A stretch of DNA of 64,000 nt from Clostridium sp. LS (GCF_002760435.1 NZ_AUUU01000014.1:1-64000); one strand, 5' to 3'; shown: positions 36,641 through 46,276, numbered from the stretch's first letter. Translations and numbers: made by a program. The notes: a model not told the origin generated them from the letters alone.

Positions 36641-37348
36641 TTGGATAAAGGAACTATTTTAATTGTTGATGACGAAAAAGAAATAAGGGACTTAGTTGAT
36701 ATATATCTCAAAAGCGATGGATATAACACTATTACAGCATGTGATGGATTAGAAGCGCTTAATTTAATAAAAGAAAATGAAATTGACTTAATAATATTAG
36801 ATGTTATGATGCCAAATTTAAATGGAATAGAGGCGTGTTTAAAAATAAGAGAGATGAAAGAAATGCCTATTATTATGTTATCGGCTAAAAGTGAAGATAT
36901 TGATAAGATCTTAGGGCTTAATATGGGAGCTGATGATTATTTAACTAAACCTTTTAATCCATTAGAGCTTGTTGCAAGAGTAAAATCCCAGCTTAGAAGA
37001 TTTCATAAATTTAGTAAAAAGGCAGATAGTTCTGATACTAATGATGAAAATATAATACAAATAGAAGATTTAGTTATAAATTTAGAGACTCACGAAGTTT
37101 CATTAGGAGATAACTTACTAAAGCTTACGCCAACAGAATTTGATATATTATCATTATTAGCTCAAAGTCGAGGAAAGGTTTTTTCAATAGAAAATATTTA
37201 TGAAAGTGTTTGGAATCAAGAATTTATGACCTCAGATAATACAGTCATGGTTCATATAAGAAAGATTAGAGAAAAAATTGAAGAGAATCCAAGAAACCCA
37301 AGATTTATAAAAACTGTTTGGGGGGTAGGATACAAAATTGAAAAATAG
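36641..37348 (+). CDS. OmpR/VanR-type response regulator
   Basis: 235 aa. The TTG at 36641 has GGGAG eight bases before it; the in-frame ATG at 36632 overlaps that site. Receiver domain: ILIVDDEKEIRD (acid pair), phospho-acceptor Asp in LIILDVMMPNLNG, Lys in YLTKPFNP. The C-terminal winged helix spans about 135-235 (LTPTEFDILSLLAQSRGKVFS, GVGYKIEK). Resembles VanR-like regulators. It overlaps the kinase gene by 11 bp. Confidence 0.92.
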   Translation: MDKGTILIVDDEKEIRDLVDIYLKSDGYNTITACDGLEALNLIKENEIDLIILDVMMPNLNGIEACLKIREMKEMPIIMLSAKSEDIDKILGLNMGADDYLTKPFNPLELVARVKSQLRRFHKFSKKADSSDTNDENIIQIEDLVINLETHEVSLGDNLLKLTPTEFDILSLLAQSRGKVFSIENIYESVWNQEFMTSDNTVMVHIRKIREKIEENPRNPRFIKTVWGVGYKIEK

Positions 37349-38831
37349 ACATTTTAAGGAATATAAAAATTTCAAAAATAATATGTCAAATTCAAAGATG
37401 CTGCAATATATTGAAAAAGTAGTTAATATTACAAAAGAAAGAATTGAAAAGAGCATCAGATTTGAATTAATGATGGTTATTGGAATATGTTTCTTAATCT
37501 CATTCATATTTTATAGTTTTACCAATAGCTTTTTAAAAAGAGAATATAATGAGCCTAAGATAACATATGATTATGATTCTATTGAAAGGACTGCCAGCGA
37601 ATTAGCAAAACAAATAGAATCAGCAAATGATAATAGTAAAATAAATGGTATTTTAGAAAATGTATCAGGTGGAGAAAAAAGTTTTATAACAGATTTAGAT
37701 GGGAAGGTATTGTATAAAACTAAAAATGTAGTTGAAGAAAATATAGATATTTATAGTGCTTTAAAAAGCGCAATGACGAATGTGGATTATGAAAGAATTG
37801 GAGAGGTAAAGGAAAAGAATTACATAATGCCGGTAAAGATAGCAGGAGAAAGGCGTTATCTTATATACTCAAAAATCCCTGAAGCTAATATAACATACAA
37901 CACGATTAATACTTCAAATTCATCTTTAGCATTGGTTTTAACATTTATTGTATTTATTGTTTCGTTTGTAGTAATTACAAATAATAAAATGAAGTATTTA
38001 GATGAAATTGCAATTGGTCTTAAAATCATAGCAAGTGGTAACTTAAATTATAGAATTCAAGAACGAGGCACAGATGAAATTAAAAATATAGCTTTCAATA
38101 TAAATCACATGGCGAAAGAGATAGGAGACAAAATAGATGCAGAAAGAGATGCAGAAAAAACTAAGACGGATTTAATAACTAATGTATCTCATGATTTAAG
38201 AACACCTTTAACTTCTGTAATGGGGTATATAGGGCTTGTACTTCAGAATAGATATAAAGATGAAGAAGAAATGAAGGAATACTTAAATATAGCATTTAGT
38301 AAGGCAGAAAGGCTAAAGCTGTTAATTGAAGATTTATTTGAATACACAAAATTGAACAATAACGGAATAACATTGACAAAGACTAAAATTAATTTAGCGG
38401 AGTTTCTATCCCAACTAATAGAGGAATTAACACCTTTACTGGATGAAAATAATTTAACAGTTTACAAGAAGTTTGAATCAGAAAAGATATCTGTTTTAAT
38501 AGATACAGTAAAGATGCTTCGAGTGTTTGAAAATTTAATTACTAATGCAATAAAATATTCATACAAGCCAGGGGAAATATTAATAGGCCTATATCAAAAA
38601 GATAATACTGCCATTGTGCTATTTAGAAATAAGGGTGATCATCTTACTAAGGAAAAAACGGAAAAATTATTTGATAGGTTTTATAGGGTAGATGAATCTA
38701 GAAATACTAATACAGGAGGGTCTGGTTTAGGTTTAGCAATTTCTAAAAATATAGTGGAATTACATGAAGGTAAGATATGGGCTGAATCAATTGGAGATAA
38801 TATAAGTTTTTATGTACAGTTAAACCTATAA
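37338..38831 (+). CDS. VanS-type sensor histidine kinase
   Basis: 497 aa. Two membrane helices (about 37-57 and 192-212) flank an extracytoplasmic sensor of about 135 residues. HAMP follows (about 213-265), then the H-box NVSHDLRTPLTSVMG (His about 285), N-box NLITNAIKYS, and G boxes GGSGLGLAIS. It phosphorylates the upstream-encoded regulator. Neighbouring lysozyme and VanW genes suggest a cell-wall signal, but this is inference. TTG start inside the regulator gene. Confidence 0.92.
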   Translation: MKNRHFKEYKNFKNNMSNSKMLQYIEKVVNITKERIEKSIRFELMMVIGICFLISFIFYSFTNSFLKREYNEPKITYDYDSIERTASELAKQIESANDNSKINGILENVSGGEKSFITDLDGKVLYKTKNVVEENIDIYSALKSAMTNVDYERIGEVKEKNYIMPVKIAGERRYLIYSKIPEANITYNTINTSNSSLALVLTFIVFIVSFVVITNNKMKYLDEIAIGLKIIASGNLNYRIQERGTDEIKNIAFNINHMAKEIGDKIDAERDAEKTKTDLITNVSHDLRTPLTSVMGYIGLVLQNRYKDEEEMKEYLNIAFSKAERLKLLIEDLFEYTKLNNNGITLTKTKINLAEFLSQLIEELTPLLDENNLTVYKKFESEKISVLIDTVKMLRVFENLITNAIKYSYKPGEILIGLYQKDNTAIVLFRNKGDHLTKEKTEKLFDRFYRVDESRNTNTGGSGLGLAISKNIVELHEGKIWAESIGDNISFYVQLNL

Positions 38832-38860
38832 TTAATAATTAATTATAGGTACTTTTTTAT
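38824..38860 (+). terminator. Terminator after the histidine kinase gene
   Basis: A perfect 11-bp stem (38824-38834 with 38840-38850) followed by CTTTTTT. Confidence 0.85.
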
Positions 38861-38910
38861 GTGTAAAGTAATATTAATATTATAGAAGTATTTTTTATTT
38901 TGGAGGAAAA

Positions 38911-39852
38911 ATGCAAGATAAAAATCCTAACAGTCGTTTTGGAATAGATATCAACGAATATACACAAAATGTTCAATTTAATGTACTAGCGACAAAAATA
39001 GATTTTTTATATCTAAGAGCTTCAGGGTCAGCTACTGGAAGCTTCAGGGTTGACAGGAGGTTTGTTGAGTATGCAGCTGCCAGTAGGAATTATGGGATTC
39101 CAGTTGGGGGATACCATTATAGCATACCATCTTATGATTTGACAGATGCAGATAGGCAATGTGATGATTTTATAAATACCCTTCAACAAGGTTTTGGAAA
39201 TAAAGATTATGGAGATTTATTTCCAGTAATAGATGTTGAAGCACCGTTAGATAAATCAATATCTACAACAACGCTAATTAATTGGATTGATAGATTTAGA
39301 AAAAGATTTGAGAGGAAAACTAGAAGAAGGCTTATGATTTACACAGGGACAAACTTTATAGAGCTTTATAATAATTTTAATGTTCCAGGACGCGGATTTC
39401 CTTTAAAGAATATGCCATTATGGATTGCTATGTATACTGATATACCAATTAACCCTAAATTTCCACCTGACGTTGGAGGATGGACAAGATGGAGGATATG
39501 GCAGTACAGTGAAAGTGCAAATGTTCAAGGTGTTGGAAATCCTGTTGATGCGAACTGGGGACCTAACAGTGTTGATTTGTTAACTCAGCCTCGTAATGTT
39601 ACTGGATTACAAGCAAGATTTCAAAATGGAAACATAAATGTTTCTTGGAATAGAAATACTGACGTAGATCTTTTAGGATATAACTTATTTGTAGATTCAG
39701 AGTGGGTAGGAACAGTAGATGAAAATGCTACTAGTTTTGTTATAACTAGCAACAAAATAAAAGTTAAAAAGAATACACCTGTAGAAGTTTCAATTGAAGC
39801 TTTTGATTACGATGGAGAAACATCAAAAGTACGTACAAAGGTAAATTTATAA
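38911..39852 (+). CDS. GH25 lysozyme-like muramidase with C-terminal Fn3-like domain
   Basis: 313 aa. The GH25 barrel starts at FGIDINEYTQN (Asp of the active site), continues with FLYLRASGS, GGYHYSIP and the catalytic pair in FPVIDVEAP (about 108-116), and closes with WRIWQYSES. From about residue 225 an Fn3-like segment follows (VSWNRNTDVDLLGYNLFVD). There is no signal peptide, so export must be by lysis, holin or a non-classical path, as for many clostridial lysozymes. Confidence 0.88.
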   Translation: MQDKNPNSRFGIDINEYTQNVQFNVLATKIDFLYLRASGSATGSFRVDRRFVEYAAASRNYGIPVGGYHYSIPSYDLTDADRQCDDFINTLQQGFGNKDYGDLFPVIDVEAPLDKSISTTTLINWIDRFRKRFERKTRRRLMIYTGTNFIELYNNFNVPGRGFPLKNMPLWIAMYTDIPINPKFPPDVGGWTRWRIWQYSESANVQGVGNPVDANWGPNSVDLLTQPRNVTGLQARFQNGNINVSWNRNTDVDLLGYNLFVDSEWVGTVDENATSFVITSNKIKVKKNTPVEVSIEAFDYDGETSKVRTKVNL

Positions 39853-39864
39853 TACAAGTTTTAC

Positions 39865-39926
39865 ATCATATTTCAACTGCGTATATAGTAAATAATACTA
39901 CTATCATATATAAGTTGAAATATGAT
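39865..39926. repeat. Perfect 14-bp inverted repeat
   Basis: Arms 39865-39878 and 39913-39926 around a 34-nt loop after the lysozyme gene. The 3' arm runs into a TATAAT word, so it may terminate one transcript and flank the promoter of the next. Confidence 0.55.
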
Positions 39927-40027
39927 ATAATGGAAATATTGATAACAATTTTGCAAAAATGTAAATTATAATCAATATTATATTAAAGTAATATATAATT
40001 CCAAATTCTTAGAAAGGAGAATAATGA

Positions 40028-41512
40028 GTGGAAAAACGGACTGTCAGAAAAAGACAAGCTTCTAAAAAAGCACCTAATAAGCAAAAGAAGCTTATTTTTG
40101 GATTTGCGGCACTGGTAGTAATAGGAGCAGTTGTGCTTGCAGCATATTCATTATCAATAAATAAAGTTGTTAAAAGTTGGGAAGACAAAATATATCCAGG
40201 AGTAACTGTGCAAGGAGTGGACCTTGGAGGTATGACCAAGGAAGAGGCTAAAAATAAGCTTGCAGAGTCATTTAATTCCGCCATAGAAAATAAGAAGTTA
40301 TCTATAGTAATAGGAAATAAAACATATGAACTTATTTATTCAAATATTAATCCTCAATACGATATCAATGGCACAGTAGAACATGCCTATGATTTTGGAA
40401 AAGAAAACGGTCTTTTAAAAAAGTATATGAATATAAAAAGTGACGGGAGTAAAAAGAATGATATACCATTAGGTTTTTCTTATAATGAAGAAAAATTAAA
40501 AGCATATGAAGAAAAGATAAAAAGCGATGCTACCCAGTCAGCTGCTAATGCAACTATTACTATAAAGGGAAATAACTTCTCAATTACGCCAGAGATAGAA
40601 GGACAAACTGTCAATCTAGAAACTTTAGATAAACAATTGAAAGAAAGCATAAATGGTGCCCTTAATTCTGAGGATAAAGTAGAAATTGAAGTTGAAACAA
40701 CAAAACCTAAGATAACCAAAGAAGATTTATCAAAAATAAAGGGATTGATGGGAACATTTTCAACAAATTACAGTACATCTGCACCAGGAAGATGCAATAA
40801 TATTGAAATAGCGACCTCAGTAGTAAATGGAACTATTGTAATGCCAGGTGAAGTATTTAGCTTCAATGATGTTGTTGGACCAAGAACCGTTGAAAGAGGA
40901 TATCAAGAAGCAGGAACTTACGTAGGAAATAAGGTTGAACCGGGAATTGGCGGAGGTATATGCCAAGTATCCACAACTCTTTATAGAGCAGCAATGAAAG
41001 CAAATTTGAGATCATTAGAAAGAACAAACCATTCCATGGCAGTAGGATATGCACAGCCGGGGCTTGATGCAACAGTTTCATATGGATATCTAGACTACAA
41101 ATTTAAAAATACATATGATTTTCCAATTTATATTCAAGGGATTACAGCGGGAAAGGTATTAAGTTACAATATTTATGGAGATCCTAGTGCATTAAATGGA
41201 AGGACTTATGATATGGTAAGTGAAATAATAGAAACTATACCACCTGAAACCAAAGTTGTTCCTGATAGCAGTTTACCTGTTGGAAAAGAGGAAAAGGATG
41301 GTACAGGGGTAACAGGGTATAAGGCAAGGTCATATCAAATTACCTATGAGAAGGGTGTGGAGATAAATCGTGAACTTATATCAAATGATACATATGCAAG
41401 TGTTGGAATTGTAATTAGAAAAGGAACACAAGAAGTTAATGCATCGCAATCAACACAATCTTCACCTGCAACGCCTCAACTACCTCCACCAGTAGCACAA
41501 CCAGCACGATAA
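40028..41512 (+). CDS. VanW family protein with peptidoglycan-binding-like domain
   Basis: 494 aa. GTG start with AAAGGAG upstream; the ATG four bases earlier is in another frame that closes quickly. A basic N-tail and one membrane helix (about 24-45) anchor it. A PG_binding_4-type region follows (YPGVTVQGVDLGGMTKEEA...), then the VanW domain (NNIEIATSVVNGTIVMPGEVFSFNDVVG, PGIGGGICQVSTTLYRAA). The end is Pro/Gln/Thr-rich. Its biochemical role is not known. A strong terminator follows. Confidence 0.88.
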   Translation: MEKRTVRKRQASKKAPNKQKKLIFGFAALVVIGAVVLAAYSLSINKVVKSWEDKIYPGVTVQGVDLGGMTKEEAKNKLAESFNSAIENKKLSIVIGNKTYELIYSNINPQYDINGTVEHAYDFGKENGLLKKYMNIKSDGSKKNDIPLGFSYNEEKLKAYEEKIKSDATQSAANATITIKGNNFSITPEIEGQTVNLETLDKQLKESINGALNSEDKVEIEVETTKPKITKEDLSKIKGLMGTFSTNYSTSAPGRCNNIEIATSVVNGTIVMPGEVFSFNDVVGPRTVERGYQEAGTYVGNKVEPGIGGGICQVSTTLYRAAMKANLRSLERTNHSMAVGYAQPGLDATVSYGYLDYKFKNTYDFPIYIQGITAGKVLSYNIYGDPSALNGRTYDMVSEIIETIPPETKVVPDSSLPVGKEEKDGTGVTGYKARSYQITYEKGVEINRELISNDTYASVGIVIRKGTQEVNASQSTQSSPATPQLPPPVAQPAR

Positions 41513-41518
41513 AATAGA

Positions 41519-41580
41519 GCGAAAGCAGTTTTCTTTTAAGATAGGTCTTATTTTAAAAGAAAATATGCTTTCGATTTTTT
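41519..41580 (+). terminator. Terminator after the vanW-like gene
   Basis: A long stem, CGAAAGCA/TGCTTTCG continuing as TTTTCTTTTAA/TTAAAAGAAAA, ending in T6. Confidence 0.85.
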
Positions 41581-41624
41581 GAGTATAAAATGTTAAGATA
41601 ATGAATAAGCTTTATTTAAAAGTA

Positions 41625-41694
41625 CGGCACAACCAAAAAAATAATTGGGACATTTTGTACCTGTAATTTCCTTTTATGTGTTTAAGGAAATATA
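41625..41694. repeat. Dispersed palindromic repeat, copy 3 (degenerate)
   Basis: Shares GGCACAA, CAAAAAAATAA and TTTTATGTG/TTTAAGG blocks in the same order with the other two copies. Confidence 0.45.
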
Positions 41695-41729
41695 GATTCA
41701 GAGTTATTATAAGCATAAAATGAATATTT

Positions 41730-41758
41730 TTGACTTGTTATGAACCATATAGTATAAT
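41730..41758 (+). promoter_or_regulatory. Promoter of trmL-degV
   Basis: TTGACT (41730-41735), 17-bp spacer, TATAAT (41753-41758), 54 bp before the start codon. Confidence 0.7.
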
Positions 41759-41812
41759 TTTAAAATAAAAGTAGACTAATCTTTTTGTACCAAAATAGGA
41801 GAAGGTGGAATT

Positions 41813-42274
41813 TTGAATTTAAATATAGTATTATATGAGCCTGAAATACCGCAAAATACTGGAAATATTGCAAGAACTTGTGTTCTTACAAATAGTAAAT
41901 TGCATTTAATAAAACCTTTAGGCTTTGAAATAAACGAAAAACAAGTAAGAAGAGCGGGATTAGATTATTGGAAGGATTTAGAGTTAGAAATACATGAGAG
42001 TTACGAAGATTTCATGAATAAGTATGGACATAATACAATATACTTATCTACTACTCATGCAGATAAACATTTTGATGAAGTTTCCTTTAAAGAAGGGGAT
42101 TTTATAATGTTTGGAAGAGAGTCAAGTGGAGTTCCACAAGAAGTTCATCATAGGCATAGTGGATTTAGAGTTCCTATGATAAAGTCAAGTGCTAGAAGTT
42201 TAAATTTATCTAATACAGTAGCTATAGTTGCTTATGAGGCTTTAAGGCAGATAGGATTTCCTAATATGAAATAA
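41813..42274 (+). CDS. trmL: tRNA (cytidine(34)-2'-O)-methyltransferase
   Basis: 153 aa, SPOUT methyltransferase. TTG start with GGAGAAGG upstream. Motifs: VLYEPEIPQNTGNIARTC at the N-terminus, FGRESSGVP (knot) and MIKSSARSLNLSNTVAIVAYEALRQ at the C-terminus. It methylates the wobble nucleotide of certain leucine tRNAs. The next gene, degV, starts 20 bp downstream. Confidence 0.93.
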   Translation: MNLNIVLYEPEIPQNTGNIARTCVLTNSKLHLIKPLGFEINEKQVRRAGLDYWKDLELEIHESYEDFMNKYGHNTIYLSTTHADKHFDEVSFKEGDFIMFGRESSGVPQEVHHRHSGFRVPMIKSSARSLNLSNTVAIVAYEALRQIGFPNMK

Positions 42275-42294
42275 ATGTAGAGGAATGAAGATAT

Positions 42295-43131
42295 ATGGAA
42301 AAGATAAAAATCATTACTGATAGTACTGCTGATTTATGTAAAGAGATATATGAGAAGTACGATATTGAAGTATTACCATTATTAATTAATTTTGGCGAAG
42401 ACAGTTACCTAGATGGAGTTGAAATAAGCACCAGTGAAGTTTTTGAAAGAATAAAAAGTGAAAATATACTTCCAACTACGGCTCAGGTCACGCCTAATAG
42501 ATTTATTGAAGTGTATAAGAAATACTTAAATGAAGGATACAAAATTATATCAATTCATATGTCTTCAGTTATGAGTGGAACATATCAATCTGCATTTATT
42601 GCCAAAGAAATGATAGAAAGTGAAGATATTATTGTAGTAGATTCACAAAATGTTACAGCAGCACTTGGAATTTTAGTTTTAAAAGCAGCTAAACTTAGAG
42701 AAAAAGGATATAATCTGCTAGAAATACAGGAAGAATTAAATAGAAGTAGAAATAATGTAAAGCTATCAGTCTATTTTGATTCGTTGGAGTATCTTGTAAG
42801 AGGTGGAAGAATTTCTAAAACTGCTGGTGCAGTTGGTAATATGCTGGGAATTAAGTTGATACTTGAGATAAAAGATGGGATTATGTCTGTTAAAGATAAA
42901 ATAAGAGGTAATAAAAAAGCAATTAAAAAAATTATTAGTGACTTGGAAAATTCAAATTTAGATGATGAAATGCCGGTGTTATTAATTGATGTAGATAATG
43001 CTGAATTGACGGAATTACTTAGAGAATATTTGAAAAATAATAATTTTAATTATCTTGAGTGTCCTGTTGGATCAACAGTATGTATACATTCTGGACCTGG
43101 TTGCTGTGGATTGGTATTTTTAACAAAATAG
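42295..43131 (+). CDS. DegV family fatty-acid-binding protein
   Basis: 278 aa. DegV pattern: ITDSTADLC at the N-terminus, PTTAQVTPNRF, HMSSVMSGTYQSA (lipid head-group serines), YLVRGGRISKTAGAVGNMLGIK and a C-terminal HSGPGCCGLVF. DegV/FakB proteins present fatty acids to the kinase FakA; no fakA is nearby. Co-transcribed with trmL. Terminator follows. Confidence 0.88.
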   Translation: MEKIKIITDSTADLCKEIYEKYDIEVLPLLINFGEDSYLDGVEISTSEVFERIKSENILPTTAQVTPNRFIEVYKKYLNEGYKIISIHMSSVMSGTYQSAFIAKEMIESEDIIVVDSQNVTAALGILVLKAAKLREKGYNLLEIQEELNRSRNNVKLSVYFDSLEYLVRGGRISKTAGAVGNMLGIKLILEIKDGIMSVKDKIRGNKKAIKKIISDLENSNLDDEMPVLLIDVDNAELTELLREYLKNNNFNYLECPVGSTVCIHSGPGCCGLVFLTK

Positions 43132-43143
43132 AATAAAATAAAG

Positions 43144-43186
43144 ACATGCTTTTATGCGTATACTTATACTATAAAGCATGTTTTTA
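43144..43186 (+). terminator. Terminator after degV
   Basis: ACATGCTTT/AAAGCATGT stem (43144-43152 and 43173-43181) followed by T5. The rest of the region to 43425 is AT-rich, without further structure that I can support. Confidence 0.8.
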
Positions 43187-43425
43187 AATTTAGTAATTAA
43201 ATATAAAAATCAACACATAATTATAATACAGAAGAATTTAAGTAGTGTTAAAATGCTATATATATCAAGGAAAAACTTGGAACTGTTTATTGTAGAATTA
43301 TAGTGGACTTGCAATATTATGAGTAGACGGAGTATACTATAAAAAAGATTTATTCTTAGGCACAAGCAACCACAATGAATACGTTTAATTAGAATGAAGT
43401 ACATAAATTTATGAGGAGGAAAATT

Positions 43426-44817
43426 ATGAATTTGGATTATAACATGAAGATGACCCAGGAACAGAGAATGATATTAACACAAAGTATGCAGCAATCTATA
43501 AAACTTTTACAAATGTCTCTTCATGATCTGAGAGAATATATTGATAATGAGTATTCAGAAAATCCAGTTTTAGAAGTTAATGAAGAAATGAGTTCATATG
43601 ATGATATGCATATGAATGGAGAAATGAGTACAGAAGATAGATATGATCATAAAAAAATAATTGAAGAGTTATACTCCGAGAATTATAGGGATAAATCAGA
43701 AATAAATTATTCTAATGAGGACGTTTCACCATTAAATTTTATTGAAAAAAAAGTATCATTAAAGGATTACTTACAAGAGCAGTTAGTAGAGACAAATGAA
43801 GATCAGTTTATGCTAAGTATATGTAGATATATTGTTGAGTCATTAGATTACAGAGGATATTTGGAAATTCCAATAGAGGAGCTTTCAGAAGAATTGAGGA
43901 TACCAGAGGAAGTAGTTGAAAAGGCATTGAAAATAGTCCAGACATTGGAACCATATGGTATAGGAGCCAGAAATATTAAAGAATGCCTGCTTATTCAGAG
44001 TTTAAAATTAAATATTTTAGATAACATAATAGAGAAAATAATTTTAAATCATTTAGAAAATGTTGCGGAAAACAAGTATGAGATAGTTGCCAAAGATTTA
44101 AATATTACACCAAGAGAAGCTCAAAGATATGGAGATTTAATAAAGAAATTAGAACCTAAGCCTTCAAGAGGATTTTATACAGGGGAAGAGGTTAACTATA
44201 TAATACCGGATGCTGAAATTAAAAATGTAGATGGTGAATTTTTTATATTAATGAATGAAAATGTTTTGCCAAGGCTTATGATTAATAAAACTTATAGAGA
44301 TGTTTTGCAAAATAATCAGGATAGTGAAACAAATGCTTATGTGAAAGATAAAATTAATCAAGCATTATTTTTAATTAAATCCATTGAGCAAAGAAAAAAT
44401 ACATTATTTAGAGTTTTAGAATGTCTGGTTGATAAACAAAGGGATTTTTTTAAGTTTGGTAAACAACATATAAAACCGCTAACATTAAAAGAAGTTGCGG
44501 AAATAATTAATCTTCATGAGTCAACTGTAAGTCGAGCAATTAAAGATAAATATGTATTAACTAGTTTTGGTACAATAAAAATAAAAGATTTGTTTGCAAG
44601 TGGCTTATCTTCGAACAATGACGATGATATGGCAACTGTAAAAATAAAAAATGAAATAAAAAAGATAATAGATGAAGAGAATAAAAATAAGCCACTTTCC
44701 GATCAAATAATAAGTTCCATGTTAGCTGAGAAAAAAATGAGTATTTCACGTAGAACAGTTGCTAAGTATAGAGAGGAGTTAGGAATAAAATCTTCTTCAA
44801 TGAGAAAAAGATTGTAG
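43426..44817 (+). CDS. rpoN: RNA polymerase sigma-54 factor
   Basis: 463 aa from the ATG at 43426; the upstream in-frame ATG at 43411 lies inside the GAGGAGG ribosome site. Region I is glutamine-rich (MTQEQRMILTQSMQQSIKLLQMS), the acidic region II spans about 55-100, the core-binding and HTH domain includes LHESTVSRAIKDKY, and the C-terminal RpoN box reads SRRTVAKYREELGI. It directs transcription from -24/-12 promoters with enhancer-binding activators. It lies directly upstream of the glycolytic cluster. Confidence 0.95.
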   Translation: MNLDYNMKMTQEQRMILTQSMQQSIKLLQMSLHDLREYIDNEYSENPVLEVNEEMSSYDDMHMNGEMSTEDRYDHKKIIEELYSENYRDKSEINYSNEDVSPLNFIEKKVSLKDYLQEQLVETNEDQFMLSICRYIVESLDYRGYLEIPIEELSEELRIPEEVVEKALKIVQTLEPYGIGARNIKECLLIQSLKLNILDNIIEKIILNHLENVAENKYEIVAKDLNITPREAQRYGDLIKKLEPKPSRGFYTGEEVNYIIPDAEIKNVDGEFFILMNENVLPRLMINKTYRDVLQNNQDSETNAYVKDKINQALFLIKSIEQRKNTLFRVLECLVDKQRDFFKFGKQHIKPLTLKEVAEIINLHESTVSRAIKDKYVLTSFGTIKIKDLFASGLSSNNDDDMATVKIKNEIKKIIDEENKNKPLSDQIISSMLAEKKMSISRRTVAKYREELGIKSSSMRKRL

Positions 44818-44872
44818 TAATATATTAAGCTAAATATTTTCTAATGAAAGATTATAAAGTTTTTATAATTAA

Positions 44873-44966
44873 ATTTCAATTGTCATTATTTAATTACCAT
44901 TTCATTTAATAGAATTAATCAGTTTTATGGAAAATGTATGGGTGAGCAAATTATGACAATTGAAAT
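44873..44966. repeat. 14-15-bp perfect inverted repeat with 66-nt loop
   Basis: ATTTCAATTGTCAT at 44873-44886 is the reverse complement of 44953-44966. It lies after rpoN with no T-run. Not assigned to a known element. Confidence 0.5.
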
Positions 44967-45169
44967 TAATAATTTAAGGTATTAGTATTATTATGGAAGC
45001 CAAGGTTAAAATTTTTAGATTAAATTTATGATATAAACTGGATTATGCAATAATGTATAGTATTACAAAAAAGTTTACTAATAATTAATTCTGTTAGTGT
45101 TTTTTTGTTTTTTTTGAAATATTATAAAAAAAGTTTCGATAAAGACTTTAAAATTTTAAAAAGGTGTTT

Positions 45170-45219
45170 TATAATAATAAATGTGGGACATAAAGAAATA
45201 GTATGGGACACGTAGTGAC
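45170..45219 (+). promoter_or_regulatory. Putative CggR operator with upstream -10 box
   Basis: TATAAT at 45170-45175 is followed by two direct copies of TGGGAC at 45184 and 45204, exactly 20 bp apart; the second copy is followed after six bases by TGAC. The Bacillus subtilis CggR site is CGGGAC-N6-TGTC-N4 repeated, which has the same 20-bp period (established). It ends 16 bp before the cggR start codon. Confidence 0.65.
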
Positions 45220-45235
45220 CAAGGGAGTGTTTGAG

Positions 45236-46276
45236 TTGCAGGAAATATTAGAATTACAAAAGAAGATAGTTCCTGAGCTTGTAAATACATTAGAGAAAAG
45301 GTATAACGTACTCAGAACAATCTTTCATAATCAACCTATTGGGAGAAGAGTCCTAGCCGATATGCTAAATGTTGGTGAAAGAACAGTGAGAACAGAGATA
45401 GGTTTTTTAAAGGAGCAAGGTTTAATTGAGATAAATACTTCTGGAATGACAGTTACAAGTGAAGGCGTGGAAATTATACACAAATTAAACGATTTTATTC
45501 ATGAAATAAAAGGTCTATCAGAAGTAGAAAAGAAAATAGAATCTTTTCTTAATCTAAAAAAAGTAATAATAGTCCCAGGAGACGTAGAAGAAAATCCTCT
45601 AGTCCTAAAGGATTTGGGAAAGGCTTGTGCTAATTATGTTAAAGATGTTTTAGAAGATAATTCTATTATAGCTTTAACAGGAGGAAGTACATTAAAAGAA
45701 GTTGTAGAAGCATTTCCTAAAATAACAAGTTTATCTCATATACAAGTAGTACCAGCAAGAGGCGGAATGGGTAAAAAAGTTGAAACCCAGGCAAATACGT
45801 TAGCTGCCACTTTAGCAAAAAAGTTAAATGGTACTTATAAAATGCTTCACATCTCGGAAAATTTAAGCTTGGATATAATAGATACCTTGCTTAAAGAAGA
45901 AGCTGTAAAAGTTGTAATAGATACTATTCATAAAGCAGATGTTCTAATTTATGGTATAGGTAACGCTGTACAAATGGCTAGAAAAAGAGGTGTTCCTCAG
46001 CAAGAAATAGATAACTTAATAAATAATGGAGCTGTTGGAGAAGCATTTGGATGTTATTTCAATAAAGACTCTAAAATAATCTCAGAAACTACCGCAATTG
46101 GAATAAAAATTAATGAAGCAAGAAAAATAAAAACACATATTGCAGTAGCAGGTGGGAAGAATAAAGTTGAGTCTATTATAGCAACTGAATATAATGATTT
46201 TGGCGGTGTATTAGTTACAGATGAGGCTGCGGCTGAAGGTATAATTAATATATTAAAGAATCAATTCGGTTATTAA
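45236..46276 (+). CDS. cggR: Central glycolytic genes regulator CggR
   Basis: 346 aa from the TTG at 45236, which has AAGGGAG ahead of it; the longer in-frame ATG at 45203 lies inside the operator. SorC/DeoR family: N-terminal winged HTH (RRVLADMLNVGERTVRTEIGFLKEQGLIE) and a C-terminal sugar-phosphate-binding domain (ALTGGSTLKEV, VPARGGMGKKVETQANT, YGIGNA). It represses the gap operon and is released by fructose 1,6-bisphosphate in Bacillus. Confidence 0.92.
   Translation: MQEILELQKKIVPELVNTLEKRYNVLRTIFHNQPIGRRVLADMLNVGERTVRTEIGFLKEQGLIEINTSGMTVTSEGVEIIHKLNDFIHEIKGLSEVEKKIESFLNLKKVIIVPGDVEENPLVLKDLGKACANYVKDVLEDNSIIALTGGSTLKEVVEAFPKITSLSHIQVVPARGGMGKKVETQANTLAATLAKKLNGTYKMLHISENLSLDIIDTLLKEEAVKVVIDTIHKADVLIYGIGNAVQMARKRGVPQQEIDNLINNGAVGEAFGCYFNKDSKIISETTAIGIKINEARKIKTHIAVAGGKNKVESIIATEYNDFGGVLVTDEAAAEGIINILKNQFGY

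Noticed and set aside
44818..45235. Sigma-54 (-24/-12) promoters near rpoN
   Set aside because: No TGGCAC-N5-TTGC match found by eye in the spacers around rpoN.
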